Source: Mucilaginibacter sp. OK268
Lineage (GTDB): Bacteria > Bacteroidota > Bacteroidia > Sphingobacteriales > Sphingobacteriaceae
NCBI RefSeq assembly: GCF_900103125.1
Contig: NZ_FNJV01000002.1
Span: 620,001-684,000 of the forward strand
Length of the DNA stretch: 64,000 nucleotides
Direction: 5' to 3'
Shown here: one piece after another, positions 36,150 to 43,434 of the stretch
How positions within the stretch are numbered: position 1 is the first letter of the stretch
Layout: every line of letters starts with the position of its first letter
The notes under the pieces: model-generated
What the model saw: the letters and a program-made list of their open reading frames with translations, nothing else
Told to the model about the DNA's origin: nothing
Databases searched by the model: none
Position numbers and translations under genes: made by a program

Positions 36150-36591
36150 AATTTTCAGAATTAAATTTCTTATAAAACGAATATACATATATAATATTTT
36201 ATAAAACAAAAATTATTTTAAAATAATTTTTGTTTGCATTACACTGTACCAAACCCGGTAAATTTTTAATTTTCCAACAAAAAGTCTTTTTGCTGAATGT
36301 ATTTAGCAATTGAAAACATTATTGTTTAATCAAAAAAGAATGTCATTTCGACGAGAAACAGGAAGAAACCCTTTGAATTTTGCGCTAACAGCAGCGAGGA
36401 ATTATTAAATTTTTCGAAATAATGAACAAACTGCCTGCACAAATACCAATAAGAGCGGTAGTTTTTTACATTTTTAATTAAAACCATAATTCAAAATGCA
36501 GTTTATCTATATATTTATCACATAAACAAACAAAAAGTTAAAATATTTATAAAAAAATGGCATTTATTTTATTTTTTTACTACTTTTAGAC
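36150..36591. other. AT-rich intergenic region
   Basis: A very AT-rich 442-base gap upstream of tonB and of the small ORF at 36592. GTCATTTCGACGAGAAACAG near 36342 resembles one arm of the GTCATT-type palindromic repeats. No gene was seen. Confidence 0.5.
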
Positions 36592-36948
36592 ATGGTTAAC
36601 AGGCTTTATCAATTTACCGCCTTATTTTTTTTCCTTTTTTCCGGATTTTCAGCATCCGGTCGGGGAGGATTGTACCATATCAACCACAAAGAAGAAAAAA
36701 AAGCTTCTTTAAGAACCGCAAGCCCAAATCATCATCCTTTTAATTACGAGTACAGCCTTAACAATGTACCCTTACCGGTCATTAATGTTCAGCAACACCG
36801 CGGGGCGCATTCGTTACAAGGTTTTTATCACAGCCCTAATTTTTTCTCGATATGGATAAAATACGTCACATTCTCTTGCGGTCGAGGCACAAGTCAGCTG
36901 TCACGCTTCCGTAAACTCATCCTTTTTCCGTTTCACGCTTTTTGGTAG
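36592..36948 (+). CDS. Small hypothetical exported protein
   Basis: The frame of 118 codons starts with a good signal peptide (MVNRLYQFTALFFFLFSGFS, then ASG). The rest is basic and rich in His, Asn and aromatic residues and ends KLILFPFHAFW. I do not recognise it. Support for a real gene is the signal peptide and a hairpin terminator five bases past the stop (36953-37006). Against it, the composition of the second half is unusual and may be random coding. It precedes the structured leader of the first amt gene. Confidence 0.45.
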   Translation: MVNRLYQFTALFFFLFSGFSASGRGGLYHINHKEEKKASLRTASPNHHPFNYEYSLNNVPLPVINVQQHRGAHSLQGFYHSPNFFSIWIKYVTFSCGRGTSQLSRFRKLILFPFHAFW

Positions 36949-36952
36949 CAGC

Positions 36953-37006
36953 AAAAACAATGCTATCCCGCTGCTCTGATTAAGCATCCGGGATCTTATT
37001 GTTTTT
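36953..37006 (+). terminator. Hairpin terminator after the small ORF
   Basis: Outer stem AAAAACAAT with ATTGTTTTT and inner stem ATCCCG with CGGGAT, ending in five T. Confidence 0.65.
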
Positions 37007-37022
37007 AAAAATTTAGTTTAAT

Positions 37023-37055
37023 ACCTCCCGGCACTTTGATTGGGTGCCGCGAGGT
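37023..37055 (+). promoter_or_regulatory. Hairpin 1 of the amt leader (shared loop)
   Basis: ACCTCCCGGCAC pairs with GTGCCGCGAGGT (11 of 12 pairs) around the nine-base loop TTTGATTGG. The same loop closes hairpin 2 at 37217 on an unrelated stem. The two flank an inverted word array. Confidence 0.65.
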
Positions 37056-37065
37056 TATGCAAACC

Positions 37066-37216
37066 AAGAATCAAGAGCTAAGAATCAGGAATCAAGACAA
37101 GAGCAAAACAGTTGATCATCAAACTCCTTCGTTTGAATATTCATTATTCAGATCAAGGACTACATCAAACCTATTGTTGCTTTTCTTAATTTCTTGATTC
37201 TAATATCTTGATTCCT
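37066..37216. repeat. Inverted pair of AATCAAGA word arrays (locus C)
   Basis: The left arm reads AAGAATCAAGAGCTAAGAAT and goes on GGAATCAAGACAAG. The right arm (about 37181-37216) carries the inverse words TTCTTGATTC and ATCTTGATTCC. It lies exactly between the two hairpins of the amt leader. Confidence 0.75.
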
Positions 37217-37255
37217 AATACTGCCTGGTATTTTGATTGGGTACCAGGCAGTATT
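37217..37255 (+). promoter_or_regulatory. Hairpin 2 of the amt leader (shared loop)
   Basis: AATACTGCCTGGTA pairs perfectly with TACCAGGCAGTATT (14 pairs), plus a T-G wobble, leaving the loop TTTGATTGG, identical to hairpin 1. It lies 36 bases upstream of the amt start codon. Confidence 0.7.
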
Positions 37256-37290
37256 GATAAACTTTATTAAAACTCCCTAAAACCCGAAAC

Positions 37291-38598
37291 ATGAAAAAAT
37301 TCATACCCTTTGGCGTACTTATAATTGTAATTGTACTTGCCCTTATTTATCCCTCGGTTACCTTAACCACTGTAAAAGACAGCAAAATTGATAGTGGCGA
37401 TACCGCCTGGCTATTAGTAAGTACCGCGCTTGTACTCATCATGACGCCAGGACTGGCCTTTTTCTACGGTGGTATGGTGAGCAAGAAAAATGTACTATCA
37501 ACCATGCTGCAAAGCTTTGTTTGTATGGGCGTGATAACCGTTATATGGGTTATCTTCGGCTTTAGCCTGGCCTTCGGCGATTCCATTGGCGGCTTTATCG
37601 GCGATCCACGTACCTTTTTTATGATGAAGGGCACACTGGGCAATGCCACCTGGAAACTGGCCCCTACCATACCATTGGTATTATTTGCTATGTTCCAGTT
37701 AAAATTTGCGGTAATTACCCCAGCCCTCATCACTGGCGCTTTTGCCGAGCGGATCCGTTTTAACTCTTATGTAATTTTCCTTTGCCTGTTCATGATATGC
37801 ATCTACGCTCCACTGGCTCACTCTACCTGGCACCCGGATGGTTTCCTGTTTGGTAAAGGCGTATTGGATTTCGCGGGAGGTACGGTAGTACACATGTCGG
37901 CAGGTTGGGCAGCATTAGCTTCGGCATTATATTTAAAACAACGTAACGATAAAGCACATGCGCCTGCACGTATTAGCTATGTATTATTAGGTACTGGTTT
38001 ATTATGGTTCGGCTGGTTTGGCTTTAACGCGGGTTCAGCTTTAGGCTCAGGCACATTAGCCGCCACTGCTTTGGCTACCACCACTACCGCATCGGCTGCT
38101 GCAGCTATGGCCTGGATGTTTTTTGATATCCTGCGCGGTAAAAAACCAGGCGTTATGGGTGCTTGTATAGGCGCGGTTGTAGGCTTGGTGGCTATTACAC
38201 CGGCTGCGGGCTTTGTAACCATCCCCCACTCTTTAATCATTGGTATTGTTGCCGCTGTAGTGAGTAACCTGGTAGTGATCTGGAGAACATCAACCAGTAT
38301 TGATGACACCCTTGATGTATTCCCTTGCCATGGCGTAGGCGGTATGGTGGGCATGTTGTTAACCGGCGTATTCGCGCATCAAAATGTAAACGCGGGCAAT
38401 ACTACCGGCAACGGTTTATACTATGGCGAAACTCATTTATTCTTTATTCACCTCATCACATTGGTAGGTGTTTCTGCCTTCGCATTTTTTGGCTCTTTAT
38501 TATTATTGAAGATCACAGATATGATCAGCACCTTACGTGTAACTCCCGAACAAGAATTGGCCGGTCTCGACGTAAGCCAGCACGACGAAGAACTTTAA
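37291..38598 (+). CDS. amt: Ammonium transporter (Amt family)
   Basis: The 435-residue membrane protein has the Amt/Mep signature regions: a first helix with DTAWLLVSTALVLIMTPGLA, FFYGGMVSKKNVLSTMLQSF, GFLFGKGVLDFAGGTVVHMS and DTLDVFPCHGVGGMVGMLL. The N-terminal hydrophobic stretch may act as a signal or a first helix. It would bring ammonium across the inner membrane. It belongs to a nitrogen block with a second amt (40991) and glnN (43435), but no P-II gene is present in the window. Its leader carries two hairpins with one shared loop. Confidence 0.95.
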   Translation: MKKFIPFGVLIIVIVLALIYPSVTLTTVKDSKIDSGDTAWLLVSTALVLIMTPGLAFFYGGMVSKKNVLSTMLQSFVCMGVITVIWVIFGFSLAFGDSIGGFIGDPRTFFMMKGTLGNATWKLAPTIPLVLFAMFQLKFAVITPALITGAFAERIRFNSYVIFLCLFMICIYAPLAHSTWHPDGFLFGKGVLDFAGGTVVHMSAGWAALASALYLKQRNDKAHAPARISYVLLGTGLLWFGWFGFNAGSALGSGTLAATALATTTTASAAAAMAWMFFDILRGKKPGVMGACIGAVVGLVAITPAAGFVTIPHSLIIGIVAAVVSNLVVIWRTSTSIDDTLDVFPCHGVGGMVGMLLTGVFAHQNVNAGNTTGNGLYYGETHLFFIHLITLVGVSAFAFFGSLLLLKITDMISTLRVTPEQELAGLDVSQHDEEL

Positions 38599-38642
38599 GC
38601 TACACAGCATGATATAATCAAACCAAACAACAAGAAAAAACT

Positions 38643-38673
38643 AAAGCTGCATTTTTAAAGATGCAGCTTTTTT
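38643..38673 (+). terminator. Terminator of the first amt gene
   Basis: AAAGCTGCAT pairs with ATGCAGCTTT, followed by a T-run. Confidence 0.85.
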
Positions 38674-38751
38674 AATTATTGAATTATTGATTTAGTGATT
38701 TCTCTTCTGAACCTTGATTTGCAGGATTAAGGGATTGCCTGATTATAGTTT

Positions 38752-38827
38752 GTCATACTGAACGATTGAAGTATCTATTCTACGAGAGGCATTGCGAAGA
38801 AGATCCTTCGCTATCGCTCAGGATGAC
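38752..38827. repeat. GTCATACTGAACG...TCAGGATGAC element
   Basis: Imperfect inverted ends (GTCATACTGA / TCAGGATGAC) around GAAGTATC and GAAGATCCTTCG. It resembles a common Bacteroidota intergenic palindrome family and follows the amt terminator. Confidence 0.6.
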
Positions 38828-38887
38828 AACATTAATTAAAATATGCAAATCAAAAGTCCTCTCCTTTGGAGAGGATTTAGGAGAGGT

Positions 38888-39481
38888 CTACCACTCCTTA
38901 GTCGATATCTTATTGATCTTTTTCTGCTCTTTGGGTAAAGCTGATATTTTAAGCATGTATGATTTCAGCACAGCTTCTACTTTACGGCTGTTTAGTAACA
39001 TGCGGTTCAAAAACTCGGCAACATCCCGTTTATCCAGTTTGTCTTTGGCTTTCTCCATAGGAATAGTTACACCCGGCACAGCCTCATATACATTATAGCG
39101 ATTACGCTGATAAGGCACATATACAAAATCGGTGAACCAGTAACGATATTTACCATCCTTCACCTCAACCCGCAGGGTATAGGTTATCTCGCCATCTTCG
39201 TGAGTAGTCACAAATGATTTTTTTGATACCAGGAAACCGCTGCTGCCTACCAACACTCCCTGAGTCTTATCGGCAGTTGATAGCTTTAACTTATTTTTAG
39301 GATAGGCCGACTTAAAAAAGTAAAGCCCCCGGCTATACAAAGTATCGGCAGTCAGGCCCTCCTGGGCAACCGTTTGGTAGTAGATATACTTATCATTTTC
39401 ATCAAAAGCCAGCGAATCCTTTTGCGCCGAAGCACTTTTCACCAACAACACACAAACAAGCACCGTCAATATATTTTTCAT
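38888..39481 (-). CDS. DUF4468 domain-containing exported protein
   Basis: The 197-residue protein has a signal peptide (MKNILTVLVCVLLVKSASAQ). The segment LTADTLYSRGLYFFKSAYPK with VLVGSSGFLVSK, then EITYTLRVEVKDGKYRYWFT and FVYVPYQRN fits the DUF4468 'TBP-like fold' family of Bacteroidota. The function is unknown. A basic C-terminal tail (EQKKINKISTKEW) follows. It sits between amt and the barrel protein on the opposite strand from amt and is unlikely to be nitrogen-specific. Confidence 0.82.
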   Translation of the reverse strand: MKNILTVLVCVLLVKSASAQKDSLAFDENDKYIYYQTVAQEGLTADTLYSRGLYFFKSAYPKNKLKLSTADKTQGVLVGSSGFLVSKKSFVTTHEDGEITYTLRVEVKDGKYRYWFTDFVYVPYQRNRYNVYEAVPGVTIPMEKAKDKLDKRDVAEFLNRMLLNSRKVEAVLKSYMLKISALPKEQKKINKISTKEW

Positions 39482-39516
39482 TATTATTAAATTCTTTAAT
39501 TAGAGTAAGGATTTTT

Positions 39517-39660
39517 TGGAACAAGGAACAAGGACTTTTAGAACATGGACTTTAGGAGAAAAGAACAATGACAGATGCTGCAAAATTGATGGATATTATT
39601 AATCCTCGTTTCTTGTTTCCCCCAATCCTTACTCCAAAAATCCTTATTCCTTGCTCCCCT
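39517..39660. repeat. Inverted pair of GGAACAAGGA word arrays
   Basis: The left arm is GGAACAAGGAACAAGGAC; the right arm has CCTTACTCC, ATCCTTATTCCTTGCTCC. Same organisation as the AATCAAGA pairs but a different word. A single related arm (GGGAACAAGGATAAAGGAT) occurs at about 47978. Confidence 0.65.
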
Positions 39661-39687
39661 AATCTTTGCTCATCAAAAAACAAAGAT

Positions 39688-39719
39688 AAAAGCCGTTCCG
39701 GGTAATTGGAACGGCTTTT
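39688..39719 (-). terminator. Terminator of the barrel gene
   Basis: AAAAGCCGTTCC pairs with GGAACGGCTTTT around an eight-base loop; 25 bases past the stop of the minus-strand barrel gene. Confidence 0.85.
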
Positions 39720-39743
39720 ACAAAAAGAATTGAAATTTATTTT

Positions 39744-40778
39744 TTAGAAGGCGTAAACCGCAGCTAACACAAATTGTGAAGCTTTATTAGTTGATATGCC
39801 ATTGCTGTTAACAAAAGGCGCGTAGAATTTATCGCTCTTGTTATCAAATCTAAGCTCTGGGATCAGCGTTAGCGGGCCAGCCTTGATATTTGAAGTTACG
39901 GTGATCGCTTTTACATCGCCGCCATCTTTCTTTACTTTAAAATACTCACCTCTTAAACCAAAGCTAACTGCTTTTGATACAGCTAACTGCGGATAAAGCG
40001 CTACGCCTTCAAAGCCGCCGCCATCATGCGGAGCAGAGAAAGTAGCGCCGTTTAAGCCTAATTTAAAAGCATCAGTTATTTGATAAGCAGTTGTTAAATC
40101 AAACTCTGTTCCGGAGTAAGAACCGGTTAACACGTTCAGATAAGCGGTCCAGCCTTTTACCGGGGCAATCATCAATTGAGCGCCAAAGGTTGATACATCA
40201 CCAGAGGTTGTGATTTCACCCGCCGGTCTGTATGAACTATAAGTATTCCAGTAGTTATTAAAAACACCGGCCATTAAGCTTACTTTATCAGAAAAAGCGT
40301 AAGTAGCTTTTAAACCCGCGTTCTGGAACGGACCATTGGTAAATAAATAAGAAGTTGAATAGTTATAGTTGCCTGTTGGCGCTATCACCTCATAACCCAC
40401 AAATGTAGCCATATAACCAGCTGTTAAATTAAACTGACTGGTAACATCATAAGATACGTACAAGTTTTGGATATGGTAATTCGGATTCGGGATTGACTGA
40501 TCATTTCGCGGACCAAAAGACAATTCGCCCACAAACGAAGCTTTGCCTACTTTTTTCTTCAGGCCCAGATCGATCATACCTATCGAAACCGAGTTTTGAT
40601 CTGATGCAAAGCTGGTTGGTATATTAGCATGTTTAGAAAAATCATACTTATAGTAAGCATCAACTGATCCGGTAATAGTCAAGGGCGGATCTGGCGCTGC
40701 AGTTTTTGTGGTGTCCTGTGCTTTCACTGTAAAAGCCGCGATAGAAAACAAACATAATAGTAAAGCTGTTTTTTTCAT
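39744..40778 (-). CDS. Outer-membrane beta-barrel (porin-like, BBP2-type)
   Basis: The 344-residue protein has a signal peptide ending TVKAQ. It is made of alternating strands with aromatic girdles: GSVDAYYKYDFSKH, FVGELSFGPRNDQ, QNLYVSYDVTSQFNLTAGYM, LKATYAFSDKVSLMAGVFNN, and the C-terminal strand ASQFVLAAVYAF ends in Phe, the outer-membrane insertion signal. It fits the 'outer membrane beta-barrel protein' (BBP2/DUF1597) group. Its place just downstream of the second amt gene, on the same strand, suggests a pore for a nitrogenous solute or for ammonium; this is inference. Confidence 0.88.
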   Translation of the reverse strand: MKKTALLLCLFSIAAFTVKAQDTTKTAAPDPPLTITGSVDAYYKYDFSKHANIPTSFASDQNSVSIGMIDLGLKKKVGKASFVGELSFGPRNDQSIPNPNYHIQNLYVSYDVTSQFNLTAGYMATFVGYEVIAPTGNYNYSTSYLFTNGPFQNAGLKATYAFSDKVSLMAGVFNNYWNTYSSYRPAGEITTSGDVSTFGAQLMIAPVKGWTAYLNVLTGSYSGTEFDLTTAYQITDAFKLGLNGATFSAPHDGGGFEGVALYPQLAVSKAVSFGLRGEYFKVKKDGGDVKAITVTSNIKAGPLTLIPELRFDNKSDKFYAPFVNSNGISTNKASQFVLAAVYAF

Positions 40779-40948
40779 GATAACGATTTAATTGTTAATA
40801 AAATTGGGTTTGTTAATTGTTTTTGATTTAAAGTACTGATATACAAAAGATTAATACAGTTTGGGATCTTTTATTGTCGGCATAAAAAATCCCTGTGCAG
40901 TTGGCGATGCCATTGCATTAAAGCCACACACCAACCACACAAGGTATT

Positions 40949-40972
40949 ACAGATCCCCGATCAGGGATCTGT
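40949..40972 (-). terminator. Hairpin after the second amt gene
   Basis: ACAGATCCC pairs with GGGATCTGT around CGATCA, 18 bases past the amt stop. No T-run follows on the minus strand, so it may allow read-through into the barrel gene. Confidence 0.5.
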
Positions 40973-40990
40973 ATTGTTATTTATTCATTC

Positions 40991-42613
40991 TTAAACTTCA
41001 GAAGTTGATTTAACCCCTTTATCAAACAGACCACTTAAGCTGATCTCTTCTTCCTGGGCTGGATAAACCTCAATACCGTGATCAAACACGTCAAGACCAC
41101 CTAAACCAGCCTCGCCATGTTCTTCAACACGCAGTCTCCATGGATTTGGTAATTTATTCAGGATGTACATCATACCAAAGGTTACAATAAACACCGCCGC
41201 CGTAATGGTAAAGCTACCTATAGCCTGAGCCTTTAATACGCCAAAACCACCGCCGTAAAATAAACCGGTAACCGGGGCTGAATTATCCGCGCCTGTTGGA
41301 CCTGTAGCACCAAACTGGCCAGATGCAAATAAACCTAATGATAAAGTACCCCAGATACCGCAAAGGCCGTGAACAGAAACTGCACCAACCGGATCGTCGA
41401 TACGGAACCACTCAATAATATAAACACCTGCAAATATCACAAAGCCGGCAACGCCACCTAGTAAAATAGCGCCAAGCGGACTTACCCAGTAACAAGGACA
41501 AGTAATAGCAACCAAACCACCTAAAAATCCATTGATAGTAAAGGCCAGGTCAAACTTACCTTTTGTTGGGCCCCACCAAAGTGCAGCAAGCATAGCGGCA
41601 AAACCACCGGCACAGGCAGCAAGCGTGGTATTAGCAGCAACACGGCCAATACCTTGCATATCCATTGCTGATAAAGTTGATCCCGGGTTAAAACCGTACC
41701 AGCCAAACCATAATATAAAACCACCTACGGCAGCTACTAATAAGTTATGACCAGCGGGTAATCCGCCTTTTTCTTTATCGTCTCGGGCAAATATCCTGCC
41801 CAAGCGTGGGCCTAATACCATAGCGCCAGCCAGTGAAGCCACACCTCCAATAGTATGCACTACGGTTGAACCTGCAAAATCACGGAAAGGCTGACCTAAT
41901 GATGCTAAGAAACCACCTGTAGATCCCATTGTAGCCAGGAAGCCGTCCGGACCCCAGGCCCAGTGACCAATTATTGGATAAATAAAGCCTGTAATACCTA
42001 TACTGTATAAAATATCGCCACGGAAGCTTGTACGACCGATCATTGCACCAGATACAATAGTTGAGCAAGTATCAGCAAAAGCATACTGGAATATCCAGTG
42101 AGCTAAAAGCGGGATACCGGTTGCACCATAAGTAGCCGGAGTATTTTGTAAAAAGAACCAGTTAGTAATGGTTTTGCCATCGGCACCTAAGCCGCCCCAG
42201 CCAATAAAGCCATTACCGTTACCAAACATAAAGGCATAACCTATTGCATAAAACAATAACCCGCAAAGGCATGTATCAAAAATACACTCCATTAAAACGT
42301 TAACCGTTTCTCTTTTACGGGCAAAGCCAGCCTCAAGCATAACAAAACCTGCCTGCATACCGAAAACCAAAAAGGCAGCAACCAGGGTCCATACCGTATT
42401 AACGGTATTGATCAGTGCTGTTTCATGAGCGGTGTAAGTGTCGGCAGCGTGAGCAGATGAACCCAGTAAACCAGGCAAACTGATCATGGCCACCAATACC
42501 AGCCCTAAACCAATCATCTTTCCTGTTAAAATGGTGGCTCCCAGCGCCCATTTTTCACGTGACAGTTGTCGGACTGCACTCAGGAGGTTGTGTTTTGTTG
42601 AACTTACTTTCAT
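40991..42613 (-). CDS. amt: Ammonium transporter (Amt family), long form
   Basis: The 540-residue protein is longer than the first Amt. It starts with about 60 residues of leader (KWALGATILTGKMIGLGLVL to SSAHAAD) before the core. Core motifs are FGMQAGFVMLEAGFARKRET, HWAWGPDGF, FRDFAGSTVVHTIGGVASLA, ILWFGWYGFNPGS and GAVSVHGLCGIWGTLSLGLF. The C-terminal tail (EVYPAQEEEISLSGLFDKG) follows the LPNPWRLRVEEHGEAGLGGL segment typical of regulated Amt tails. Three direct repeats stand just upstream of its start, and the divergent neighbour is glnN. Confidence 0.95.
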   Translation of the reverse strand: MKVSSTKHNLLSAVRQLSREKWALGATILTGKMIGLGLVLVAMISLPGLLGSSAHAADTYTAHETALINTVNTVWTLVAAFLVFGMQAGFVMLEAGFARKRETVNVLMECIFDTCLCGLLFYAIGYAFMFGNGNGFIGWGGLGADGKTITNWFFLQNTPATYGATGIPLLAHWIFQYAFADTCSTIVSGAMIGRTSFRGDILYSIGITGFIYPIIGHWAWGPDGFLATMGSTGGFLASLGQPFRDFAGSTVVHTIGGVASLAGAMVLGPRLGRIFARDDKEKGGLPAGHNLLVAAVGGFILWFGWYGFNPGSTLSAMDMQGIGRVAANTTLAACAGGFAAMLAALWWGPTKGKFDLAFTINGFLGGLVAITCPCYWVSPLGAILLGGVAGFVIFAGVYIIEWFRIDDPVGAVSVHGLCGIWGTLSLGLFASGQFGATGPTGADNSAPVTGLFYGGGFGVLKAQAIGSFTITAAVFIVTFGMMYILNKLPNPWRLRVEEHGEAGLGGLDVFDHGIEVYPAQEEEISLSGLFDKGVKSTSEV

Positions 42614-42618
42614 TTGTC

Positions 42619-42689
42619 TTTAATTTAGTTTGATTGTTTTTAAAAGTTTAATTTAGTTTGATTGTTTATTTAATTAAGCTTGATTGCAG
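42619..42689 (-). promoter_or_regulatory. Three direct repeats upstream of the second amt
   Basis: Plus-strand TTTAATTTAGTTTGATTG occurs at 42619 and exactly again at 42647. A diverged third copy (TTTAATTAAGCTTGATTG) is at 42669. They lie 6 to 76 bases upstream of the start codon and are candidate operator or leader elements for nitrogen control. Confidence 0.55.
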
Positions 42690-43189
42690 GTTTAAAATTT
42701 AACAAAATCACCACATCTACCCACAAATCCCGTCTTTTCACCTTTTAATTATTGACAATTTTATAAAAAATACAATAATTATGATGTTTCTGTAAATTAT
42801 TTTCTGAAATTATGTAGTTATTTTAACAATAACAAATTTTTAACAAAAAAATAACGTTAAAAAATGCAATATTTACGAAAATTGTAAATCAAAACTAAAA
42901 ATTGTACCAAATTTTAATGATTTTGAAATTCAAATCATTTACAAATCGAAATAAATTCTCTTAACAGAAAAAATCAAAGCATTTTTCATAAAAAAAGTCA
43001 ATTTTTTAAAAATTAAGAGCAAAAACAAGCTAAAAAACCTATAAAAATTCAATTTTGGCCAAGCTAAAGGCATAAAAACGGCATTTTTTTGAATATTCAG
43101 AAACTAAAGGTTTTATTGACCAGGGTAATAGCTTTTAACATTTATCGTGCTTTTGTTGGTCTGAAGAGGGGCAAAACTAAAAAGCGGAG
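42690..43189. other. AT-rich part of the amt/glnN divergent gap
   Basis: About 500 bases of strongly AT-rich sequence with A and T tracts, no frame worth calling and no RNA gene seen. Given its position it probably holds the minus-strand amt promoter. Confidence 0.5.
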
Positions 43190-43301
43190 GTCATGCCGAA
43201 TTTATTTCGGCATCTCACTTGCAGATACGTCCGGAACGAGCAAATTGCAGACCTTACAGGCCTGAATATCCTGTGAGATGCCGAAATAAATTCGGCATGA
43301 C
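43190..43301. repeat. Perfect 29-base inverted repeat upstream of glnN
   Basis: 43190-43218 (GTCATGCCGAATTTATTTCG and nine more) is the exact reverse complement of 43273-43301. Each arm also holds its own small palindrome (GCCGAATTTATTTCGGC). The 54-base centre has no coding content. It is MITE-like. Confidence 0.9.
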
Positions 43302-43369
43302 GTGTTTTTCCATGAAAAAAAAGCGATTTCCCTGCTTCATTGCTTACTTATATCATATTTCCTTTAATT

Positions 43370-43403
43370 TTTGTGTATATTTTAAATGATAGTTCTATTT
43401 TTG
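43370..43403 (+). promoter_or_regulatory. Promoter of glnN
   Basis: TTTG at 43370-43373 and TATTTTTG at 43396-43403 match the -33 and -7 elements of Bacteroidota promoters with a 22-base spacer. The leader would be about 25 bases. Confidence 0.7.
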
Positions 43404-43434
43404 AAAGTTGACCTTTATTTAAACCGCATATCTT

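Noticed and set aside
37066..37216. CRISPR-like array
   Set aside because: The words are degenerate, 7-9 bases, without unique spacers of constant length, and no cas gene is in the window.
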